Assembly (NCBI GenBank): GCA_009843725.1
Contig: VYCX01000053.1
Coordinates: forward strand, 1 to 7,691
Length of the DNA stretch: 7,691 bases
Reading direction: 5' to 3'
DNA from: Boseongicola sp. SB0675_bin_26
GTDB taxonomy: Bacteria; Pseudomonadota; Alphaproteobacteria; Rhodobacterales; Rhodobacteraceae
Shown here: positions 1 through 5,883 of the stretch, one piece after another
Position numbering within the stretch: the first letter of the stretch is position 1
How the letters are laid out: every line of letters starts with the position of its first letter
Notes under the pieces: generated by a model
Databases searched by the model: none
What the model saw: only the letters and a program-made list of their open reading frames with translations
What the model was told of the DNA's origin: nothing
Program-made: the position numbers and the translations under genes

Positions 1-2
1 GG

Positions 3-2447
3 ATGGTGTTCGCGGCCCACGAAAAGGGATTGCCGGACGTTTCGTCTCTCGCGCACCATCAGCCACCAACCCTGACCAGGATCTATTCGCCGGCAGGACG
101 GATCATCGACGAGTACGCCCAGCAACGGCGGATCTACATTCCCTTTGACGAGATTCCGGATCTTGTGAAGCAGGCCTTCATGTCTGCGGAGGACAAGAAC
201 TTTTACGAGCATGCGGGATTCGACGTCCGGGGGATCGCTGCCGCTCTCTATGAGGCGGTGAAGTCAAGGGGTCAGTCTCTCAGGGGAGCCTCTACCATTC
301 CGCAGCAGGTGGCCAAGATCATCTATTTTGGAAGTGAACGTGCGATCGAGCGGAAGATCAAGGAACTGATCCAGGCCAATCGCATGGTTGCCACGATTGG
401 TCGCGAAAAGATTCTGGAGATCTATCTCAACGAGATATTCCTTGGCCAAAATGCATACGGCGTGGCCGCCGCCGCCCAGACCTACTTCAACAAGACCCTG
501 ACGGAACTGGAAGCCCAGGATGCTGCCTACCTGGCTGCACTGCCAAAGGCGCCATCGACCTATCATCCGGTTCGCGAGACGCAGCGCGCGATTGCGCGAC
601 GGGATTTCGTGCTCCGGGAGATGTGGCAGAACGGGTATCTGGACAAGGACGCATACGCCGCCGCCGTGGCCGCTCCGTTGCTGACTGTCCAGGCAGGGGA
701 CAGGGAATCCTTCGCGACAAGACTTCCGTCGCGAGACTACTTCACCGAGGAGATCAGGCGGCAGCTCAGCCGGGATTTCGGTGATGACGGATTCAAGTCG
801 GCGGGTCTCACGATCCGCGCGACCGTCGACCCCGAAATGCAGAGGATTGCAGCTCGGGCGCTTCGGCACGCCTTGGAGGAATACGATCGGGCACGAGGCA
901 GTTGGCGCGGGCCTGCGGCCATGATCTCGACCGAGGAGCTGGAAGCCGGCTGGCGGACGGCCCTCGCGAAGATTCCGAAGCTTGCCCGGGACGTGGAAGG
1001 CTGGTCGCCTGCCGTGGTGCTCGGGATTGAAGGCAAGGCTGCCCGCATTGGCGTCGAACGGCGGGAAAGGGACGATGACGAATTCCTGCTGACTCCCGAA
1101 GACGTCGAATGGGTCAGGAAGGCGAATGAGCCCGGTGACATCCTGAACGTTGGTGACGTGATCTATGTGCGGCACGAAGGCGACACGTCATCCGGCCCGG
1201 ATTTTTCGCTGCGGCAGGTTCCGGGAGTGCAGGGGGCCTTCATGGCAATGGATGTGAACACCGGTCGGGTGCTCGCAGTGCAGGGGGGCTTTTCCTACCA
1301 GGAATCAAATTTCAACCGCGCGACGCAGGGCCTTCGGCAGCCCGGTTCCTCCTTCAAGCCCTTTGTGTATGCGGCGGCTCTCGATTCTGGATTCACGCCT
1401 GCGACGATCATCATCGATGCACCGATCGAGGTGGAGATGGCAGACGAATCCGTCTGGAGTCCCAAGAACGCGACGGACAAGTTCTATGGACCGGCGCCTT
1501 TGAGGACGGCCATTGAACGGTCCCGCAACCTGATGACGGTGCGCCTGGCCAAGGAGGTGGGAATGCCTGTGGTGGCGGGCTACGCGGAACGATCCGGCGT
1601 ATACGACCGGATGGAGCCATATCTGGCAAATTCCCTTGGAGCCCAGGAAACCACGCTCTATCGAATGGTCTCGGCCTACTCGATGTTCGCAAACGGGGGC
1701 GAAAGGGTGATCCCGACGCTCGTCGACAGGGTTCAGGACCGTTGGGGCACGACGATTTACCGGCACGACCGCAGAAACTGCGTGGAGTGCGGCTTGAGAG
1801 AGCTTCCGGAGGGTCATGTGCCTGCGATCACGTCCAACCGGGAACGCGCGTTCGATCCCATCACCGCATACCAGCTCACCTCCATGATGGAAGGCGTGGT
1901 CGAGCGCGGCACGGCGGCGGGCGCCGTCGATCTGGACGTTCCAGTCGCTGGCAAGACGGGCACGACGAACGATGCGCGCGACGTTTGGTTCATAGGCTTT
2001 ACGTCGACCATCGCGGCGGGTTGCTACATCGGCTACGACCAGCCGCAACCGCTTGGTCGCAGCGCGTCGGGCGGCAGGATGTGCGCCCCGGTCTTTCAGA
2101 AGTTCATGGAAGAAGCCGTGAAGAAATACGGTGGCGGGCGCTTTGTCGTGCCGCCGGGTGGAAAGTTCATAAACATCGACCGTCACAACGGTGCGCGCCT
2201 ATCCGACGAGGCGGTTGGCGACAACGTGGTGGCCGAGTATTTCCGCGAAGGCGAAGAGCCGGTCTTTGGCGTTGCCTTTGACGGCGGATTTGCCTTGGGT
2301 GCAAGCCTGCCGAACCTGGACGACCTGGAAGAGGTCGAAGACGTGCAGGATCCTACGTTCCTGGAGGCCGGGAACGAAGCGGACCCGGACCCGGACGTGC
2401 CGGCCCAGGCAACGGAAAGCGAAATCTCGGCGGGTGGACTCTATTGA
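3..2447 (+). CDS. mrcA: Penicillin-binding protein 1A (bifunctional transglycosylase/transpeptidase), 5' partial
   Basis: Class A PBP that polymerises lipid II into glycan strands and cross-links the peptides on the periplasmic face of the inner membrane. Residues are counted from the in-frame ATG at base 3. An N-terminal GT51 domain carries the catalytic Glu63 in EDKNFYEH (63-70), a motif-2 variant GASTIPQQ (95-102) and the second Glu144 in YLNEIFLG. A linker/OB-like region spans about 270-405. The transpeptidase domain has SSFK (Ser449 nucleophile, Lys452), SRN (507-509) and KTGTT (651-655), so all three penicillin-binding motifs are intact. The tail from about 773 is acidic and Pro-rich. 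Family members begin with a short cytoplasmic stretch and one transmembrane anchor, and neither is present here. The reading frame opens at the window edge, so the true start almost certainly lies upstream and the ATG at 3 is internal. The gene ends in TGA and converges on prfB. Family assignment is certain; the motif-2 changes are discussed as a finding. Confidence 0.96.
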   Translation: MVFAAHEKGLPDVSSLAHHQPPTLTRIYSPAGRIIDEYAQQRRIYIPFDEIPDLVKQAFMSAEDKNFYEHAGFDVRGIAAALYEAVKSRGQSLRGASTIPQQVAKIIYFGSERAIERKIKELIQANRMVATIGREKILEIYLNEIFLGQNAYGVAAAAQTYFNKTLTELEAQDAAYLAALPKAPSTYHPVRETQRAIARRDFVLREMWQNGYLDKDAYAAAVAAPLLTVQAGDRESFATRLPSRDYFTEEIRRQLSRDFGDDGFKSAGLTIRATVDPEMQRIAARALRHALEEYDRARGSWRGPAAMISTEELEAGWRTALAKIPKLARDVEGWSPAVVLGIEGKAARIGVERRERDDDEFLLTPEDVEWVRKANEPGDILNVGDVIYVRHEGDTSSGPDFSLRQVPGVQGAFMAMDVNTGRVLAVQGGFSYQESNFNRATQGLRQPGSSFKPFVYAAALDSGFTPATIIIDAPIEVEMADESVWSPKNATDKFYGPAPLRTAIERSRNLMTVRLAKEVGMPVVAGYAERSGVYDRMEPYLANSLGAQETTLYRMVSAYSMFANGGERVIPTLVDRVQDRWGTTIYRHDRRNCVECGLRELPEGHVPAITSNRERAFDPITAYQLTSMMEGVVERGTAAGAVDLDVPVAGKTGTTNDARDVWFIGFTSTIAAGCYIGYDQPQPLGRSASGGRMCAPVFQKFMEEAVKKYGGGRFVVPPGGKFINIDRHNGARLSDEAVGDNVVAEYFREGEEPVFGVAFDGGFALGASLPNLDDLEEVEDVQDPTFLEAGNEADPDPDVPAQATESEISAGGLY

Positions 2448-2512
2448 GGGTGCTGGCACGCATCAGCGGCGTCTACGCTTCCAACGCAGATGCAGACAAT
2501 CTCGTTCAAGAC

Positions 2513-2535
2513 AGGGCGGTCTGCTAACCTGCCCT
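2513..2535. terminator. Weak hairpin at the PBP1A/prfB convergent junction
   Basis: AGGGC-GGT (2513-2520) can pair with ACC-T-GCCCT (2527-2535), giving an 8-bp stem with one bulged T and a six-base loop. It sits between the two convergent genes and includes the prfB stop codon. Neither strand has a clear run of T after the stem, so it is at best a weak intrinsic terminator and may only be fortuitous pairing in GC-rich DNA. The rest of the 76-base gap between the genes shows nothing else that I recognise. Confidence 0.25.
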
Positions 2536-3648
2536 TGCCTCGTCCCGCTTCTTGCCGGAAACGCCGAGAGCCAGCGTTGCAGCCATGAACGCGTCAAGAT
2601 CGCCATCCAGAACGCCTGCCGTGTCTGACGTCTCGTGCCCGGTGCGAAGGTCCTTCACCATCTGGTAGGGCTGCAGGACGTATGACCGGATCTGGTTGCC
2701 CCAGCCGGCGTCTCCCTTGCCTTCATGTGCCTCGGAGATCTCGGCATTTCGCCTTTCGAGCTCCAGCTGGTACAGGCGGGACTTCAGGGTCTTCATGGCG
2801 ATTTCACGGTTCTGGTGCTGGGACTTCTCGGAGGAGGTGACCACGATGCCGGTCGGCAAGTGCGTCATCCTTACGGCAGAGTCCGTGGTGTTGACGTGCT
2901 GCCCGCCAGCGCCGGACGAGCGAAAGGTGTCGATGCGGACATCCGCCGGGTTCACCTCGACCTCGATATTGTCGTCGACGACGGGGTAGACCCAGACGGA
3001 CGAGAAGGACGTGTGCCGCCGCGCCGCGCTGTCGTATGGGGAGATGCGGACCAGCCGGTGCACGCCGCTTTCGGTCTTCAGCCACCCGTATGCGTTCGGG
3101 CCGGCGATCTTGAAGCATACCGACTTGAGTCCGGCCTCTTCGCCCGGTTGCAGGGACTGGACCTGCACTGCGTAGCCATGGGCTTCCGCCCAGCGTTCAT
3201 ACATGCGTGCCAGCATTTTGACCCAGTCGCAGCTCTCAGTTCCGCCGGCTCCTGCATTTATCTCGAGATACGTGTCGTTGCCATCGGCTTCACCATCCAG
3301 AAGTGCCTCGACTTCGGCCTGGGCGGCGCGTTCGGCGAGAGACGTCAGCGCCGCGCTTGCATCCTCCAGGACCTCGGAATCGTTTTCCTGCTCCCCGAGC
3401 CAGATCAGTTCGACATTGTCCGAAAGCTCCTGTCGCATGGACGTGAGGCGTTCCATCGCGTCAACGAGCATCTGCCGCTCGCGCATGAGCGTCTGCGCGC
3501 GTCCGGGATCGTTCCACAGATTCGGGTCTTCGGCCATCGCGTTGAATTCTTCCAGACGATGTCCTGCCGTATCCCAGTCCATGCGTCGCGCCAGCAGGTC
3601 GAGCGACTTCTCGATGGCGGCGACCGTGTTTTCCGCCTCGGCACGCAT
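2524..3648 (-). CDS. prfB: Peptide chain release factor 2 (RF2)
   Basis: Cytoplasmic class I release factor that reads UGA and UAA in the ribosomal A site and triggers peptidyl-tRNA hydrolysis. The product is 374 aa, the usual RF2 length. An N-terminal helical domain (about 1-110) is followed by the GAGGTES segment, the stop-codon recognition loop, here SPY at 203-205 instead of the textbook SPF, and the catalytic GGQ at 248-250 within GAGGQHVNTT. The C-terminal block YVLQPYQMVKDLRTG is typical of alphaproteobacterial RF2. The ATG at 3648 was chosen because the protein then opens MRAEAENTV, as alphaproteobacterial RF2s do, and because GGAGAG lies 5 bases upstream. The open frame continues far upstream, but that part lies opposite another gene and has no family similarity. 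The N-terminal region reads in one frame, so the autoregulatory +1 frameshift of E. coli prfB is absent. The gene is convergent with PBP1A and divergent from the DUF2189 gene. Confidence 0.96.
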   Translation of the reverse strand: MRAEAENTVAAIEKSLDLLARRMDWDTAGHRLEEFNAMAEDPNLWNDPGRAQTLMRERQMLVDAMERLTSMRQELSDNVELIWLGEQENDSEVLEDASAALTSLAERAAQAEVEALLDGEADGNDTYLEINAGAGGTESCDWVKMLARMYERWAEAHGYAVQVQSLQPGEEAGLKSVCFKIAGPNAYGWLKTESGVHRLVRISPYDSAARRHTSFSSVWVYPVVDDNIEVEVNPADVRIDTFRSSGAGGQHVNTTDSAVRMTHLPTGIVVTSSEKSQHQNREIAMKTLKSRLYQLELERRNAEISEAHEGKGDAGWGNQIRSYVLQPYQMVKDLRTGHETSDTAGVLDGDLDAFMAATLALGVSGKKRDEARAG

Positions 3649-3679
3649 GACATCTCTCCACGCAGATCTTGGCGGGCGG

Positions 3680-3708
3680 GTGATAGCAATGCCCGTTCCA
3701 GGCTTCAA
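3680..3708 (-). promoter_or_regulatory. Putative sigma-70 promoter of prfB
   Basis: Reading the minus strand, TTGAAG (3708-3703) is followed after 17 bases by TATCAC (3685-3680), a reasonable -35/-10 pair. The -10 lies about 30 bases upstream of the prfB start codon, leaving a short leader that contains the GGAGAG ribosome binding site. On the plus strand the same 141-base divergent region shows only a poor match (TTGCAG at 3718, CAAATT at 3741) that could serve the membrane protein gene; I do not annotate that one. This is a consensus match by eye only. Confidence 0.4.
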
Positions 3709-3789
3709 GGCAACCGCTTGCAGGCGCGAAACGGGCACGGCAAATTGATGCCGCAAGAGCAAGACCAGAACTCCGTAAGGCGCGAGGCA

Positions 3790-4578
3790 ATGAGTCAGGG
3801 TGTCCAGAGAGAGTTGGCTGCCAGCCCGGTTCCGGAAATCGCGGACGTCACGCTGGCCGAACTGTTCGTGTCGATCAGGTTCGGCATCCACGACTTCAGG
3901 AAATCGCCCGCGCACGGAATCCTGTTCAGTGGCGTCTATGTCGTTGCGGGGTGGCTGCTTGTCTGGCTTGGTGCCGGCACCTTTTTCTGGACTCTTGCCT
4001 TTGCGCTCGGATTTCCGCTGATAGCTCCCTTTGCCGCCGTCGGGCTCTATGAGACCAGTCGCCGGATCGAGGCAGATGAGCGACTGGAATGGTCCGGAAT
4101 CCTCACTGTGGTCTGGAGGGAGCGGAGACGGCAGTTGCCTTGGGCGGGGGCGATTCTCGCATTCGTGTTCCTGTTCTGGAGCTTCTTTGCCCACATGAGT
4201 TTCGCGCTGTTTCTTGGTCGCGCAGCCATGACCAATGTCCTGACCTCGTGGGACGTGTACCTGACGCCTGCCGGCTTCTCGATGCTGGTGTTTCAAGGTG
4301 TCATTGGCGGCGCAGTCGCATTCCTGACATTCGCCTTGACGGTCGTGTCGCTGCCATTGCTGGTAGACAGGGAGATCGACTTCGTGACGGCGATGCTGAT
4401 CAGCGTCAGGACCGTCGCCAGGAACAAGCTGGTCATGTGCGTCTGGGCCGCGATCATTGCCGTCAGCCTCCTTGTCGCGATGTTGCCCCTGTTCTTGGGG
4501 CTGCTCGTGGCATTGCCCGTCCTCGGACATGCAACCTGGCACCTCTACAGGCGCGCGCTTTACAATCCGATGACGTGA
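3790..4578 (+). CDS. DUF2189 family integral membrane protein
   Basis: Predicted inner-membrane protein of 262 aa with no known biochemical function. Hydrophobic segments occur at about residues 43-62, 66-86, 118-143, 165-190 and 214-243. Sequence I associate with DUF2189 includes SLPLLVDREIDFVTAM (187-202) and PVLGHATWHLYR near the C terminus, plus GLYETSRRIE after the second helix. The N-terminal 40 residues are soluble and probably cytoplasmic. The ATG at 3790 was chosen because TAAGG lies about 8 bases upstream; an in-frame ATG at 3748 would add 14 polar residues but has no good ribosome binding site. The open frame reaches much further upstream, but there it lies antisense to prfB. The gene is transcribed divergently from prfB and is followed by the ATPase module 150 bases downstream. 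The family call rests on remembered motifs; function is unknown. Confidence 0.85.
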   Translation: MSQGVQRELAASPVPEIADVTLAELFVSIRFGIHDFRKSPAHGILFSGVYVVAGWLLVWLGAGTFFWTLAFALGFPLIAPFAAVGLYETSRRIEADERLEWSGILTVVWRERRRQLPWAGAILAFVFLFWSFFAHMSFALFLGRAAMTNVLTSWDVYLTPAGFSMLVFQGVIGGAVAFLTFALTVVSLPLLVDREIDFVTAMLISVRTVARNKLVMCVWAAIIAVSLLVAMLPLFLGLLVALPVLGHATWHLYRRALYNPMT

Positions 4579-4631
4579 TCTTGGCGTGGCGCCGCAACGG
4601 TCGGCTGGCGCTGCCTGATCCCATCCAATCC

Positions 4632-4660
4632 TTGCCTCCCGAAGGAAGCCTCTCTATATA
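4632..4660 (+). promoter_or_regulatory. Possible upstream promoter (weaker) of the ATPase module
   Basis: TTGCCT (4632-4637), 17 bases, then TATATA (4655-4660): 4 of 6 matches in each box at ideal spacing. It would start RNA at about 4667, just inside the repeated ATTGACGTAT elements. If it is used, the in-frame TTG codons at 4669 and 4696 would be transcribed, which matters for where the first ATPase starts. It is weaker than the promoter at 4669-4696. The DNA between the membrane protein stop (4578) and this point contains nothing I can name; no strong terminator is visible. Confidence 0.3.
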
Positions 4661-4694
4661 CGTTAATATTGACGTATGTTGAAATTGACGTATA
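4657..4694. promoter_or_regulatory. Operator-like cluster of three ATTGACGTAT elements
   Basis: Three related 11-mers lie in 38 bases. TATACGTTAAT (4657-4667) is in inverted orientation and abuts ATTGACGTATG (4668-4678), so the two form a 22-base imperfect palindrome with 9 of 11 matching positions. After 5 bases a third copy, ATTGACGTATA (4684-4694), repeats the second in direct orientation at a 16-base period. The elements overlap both the -35 and the -10 of the downstream promoter, the geometry expected for a repressor operator. The patch is strikingly AT-rich for this sequence. No gene for a small DNA-binding repressor is visible in the window. A winged-helix domain of the ATPases themselves or an unlinked regulator could bind here; that is speculation. 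Confidence 0.55.
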
Positions 4695-4696
4695 TT
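4669..4696 (+). promoter_or_regulatory. Near-consensus sigma-70 promoter of the ATPase module
   Basis: TTGACG (4669-4674, 5 of 6 matches) and TATATT (4691-4696, 5 of 6 matches) are separated by 16 bases. Transcription would begin at about 4703, leaving a leader of roughly 27 bases that contains AGGAGA and ends at the ATG at 4730. The -35 hexamer contains the TTG that a gene finder could take as the start of the first ATPase, which argues against that start if this promoter is the one used. Confidence 0.6.
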
Positions 4697-4714
4697 TGGC
4701 TCAAGCGCGTTACC

Positions 4715-4756
4715 AGGAGAGACACCGCCATGCAAATAAACCCGGCGGCCGGCTGA
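4715..4756 (+). other. Ribosome binding site and 8-codon frame (MQINPAAG) that conflicts with the ATPase frame
   Basis: AGGAGA (4715-4720) stands 9 bases before an ATG at 4730, the best initiation signal in the region. That frame reads Met-Gln-Ile-Asn-Pro-Ala-Ala-Gly and stops at TGA 4754-4756. The long ATPase frame is -1 relative to it. At 4738-4744 the bases AAACCCG are phased as A_AAC_CCG, the X_XXY_YYZ pattern for -1 slippage; slipping here would give MQIN followed by the proline-glycine-glycine-arginine start of the ATPase. A single extra C in the CCC run would fuse the frames equally well. A possible stem, CCCGA (4759-4763) with TCGGG (4772-4776), lies 14 bases beyond the heptamer, farther than usual for a stimulator. 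Alternatively the 8 codons are a coupled leader peptide or the sequence has an error. Confidence 0.5.
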
Positions 4757-5883
4757 AACCCGAGGACGTGGTCGGGCGAGATCGCGAAATCGCCAGGTTC
4801 TGGCAAATCCTTGACCGGCAGAGCCTCGTCATCTCGGCAGAGCGATGGATCGGCAAGACCCACATTCTCTACAAGATGCAGGAAGAGTGCCCGGACTCGT
4901 ACCTGCCTGTGTACCAGGACCTCGAGGCCGTTCACTCGGTCGGAAGCCTTGTTCGCTCGATCTATGCCGTCGCTGACTCCCGCTCGTTCAAGGCCAGGGT
5001 TGCCAAGTGGTCCGACCTGCTTCCGTCAAGGATCGGTGGCATCCAGCTGCCCTCTGCCGGCACGGCCTTGCGGACTTTCCTGCCGGACGCGTTTGATCGC
5101 CTCATCGAGCTTTCCGGAGACAGGCGCATCCTGTTTCTGTGGGACGAGTTCCCGCTCATGCTGCACAACCTTCAACAACACGAGAGCGCCCGGACTGCCA
5201 TTCAACTCCTAGACTACCTGCGCTCTCTCCGTCTGGACAGGCCCGACAAGCTGCGCTTCCTGTTCACTGGCTCCATAGGCCTGCATCTCGTCCTGCGATC
5301 CCTGCACAAGAGCGGCAACGCCAACGCCCCCGTCAATGACATGATGCTCGAGACCGTTCCGCCGTTGGCCGAAGGGGACACACGCCAGCTCGCTTCCGAA
5401 CTGCTCAAGGAGACCGGGGCCGCCGAGGAAGACATCCCAGACATGGCGCACCGGATAGCCGGAGAGGTCGGCGGCTTTCCCTATCATGTGCATCATGTCG
5501 TCGACCGGCTCGGTCAGCTGCAAGGCCCGCCGGCTCCCGCCGACGTATCCCCCGCGGTCGACAGGCTTGTCCATGATTCCCAGGATCCGGCGAACTTCAG
5601 CTACTACGTGACCCGCCTCGACACCTACTACTCTCCCGACGATCGCGCCCGCGCCCTCCTTGTGCTCGACACCCTGGCCGGCCAGCAGTCTCTCTGCTCC
5701 GTCCCCTCGCTCCACAACCTATGCAGGCATAAAGATCCGTCCCTGCCCGAAGAGGAGTTTCGCAACGCCATCACCATGCTCAAGGAAGACCACTACATCG
5801 AGGCGCGGACATTCGAGGCCGGGACCGCCTACGACTTTCGCTGGCAGCTCGTGAAGAGATGGTGGCGGGAGAGACTGACATGA
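4730..5883 (+). CDS. P-loop ATPase with C-terminal winged helix (COG1672/STAND-like), start uncertain
   Basis: The uninterrupted frame runs from a TTG at 4669 to TGA at 5883 (404 codons); residues below use that numbering. I place the translation start at ATG 4730, which requires a -1 shift at about 4738, so the first three codons are out of frame with the rest. After VVGRDREI (34-41), usual just ahead of this ATPase type, comes a P-loop AERWIGKT (57-64), Walker B ILFLWDE (154-160) and a sensor-like LFTGSIGL (198-205). The Walker A has Ala for the first Gly, as I recall for 'APRRxGKT' members. Residues from about 325 (RALLVLDTLAG to the end) look like a winged helix ending in the basic, aromatic RWQLVKRWWRERLT. 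There is no signal peptide, membrane segment or recognisable nuclease, TIR or protease domain. The gene overlaps the next one by ATGA, so the two are probably translated together. It is likely a regulated or signalling ATPase; the partner and trigger are unknown. Confidence 0.85.

Noticed and set aside
1742..2281. 179-codon plus-strand frame inside the PBP1A gene
   Set aside because: It overlaps the transpeptidase domain with intact SxN and KTG motifs in the main frame, and its arginine-rich product is typical of an off-frame shadow.
2524..3648. Programmed +1 frameshift in prfB
   Set aside because: The N-terminal region is continuous in one frame through MDWDTAGHRLEEFN, with no internal UGA.
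2725..3789. Upstream extension of the DUF2189 open frame
   Set aside because: It is antisense to prfB and lacks hydrophobic segments or family similarity; the conserved protein begins near 3790.
3649..4542. N-terminal extension of prfB in the same open frame (about 298 codons)
   Set aside because: It runs antisense through the DUF2189 gene, is highly polar and repetitive in composition, and RF2 has no such domain. A good ribosome binding site and a family-like N terminus exist at 3648.
4669..4737. TTG at 4669 as the start of the first ATPase
   Set aside because: The codon lies within the -35 box of the best promoter, has no ribosome binding site, and the encoded residues are a read-through of the repeated ATTGACGTAT elements. 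Not fully excluded if the weaker upstream promoter is used.
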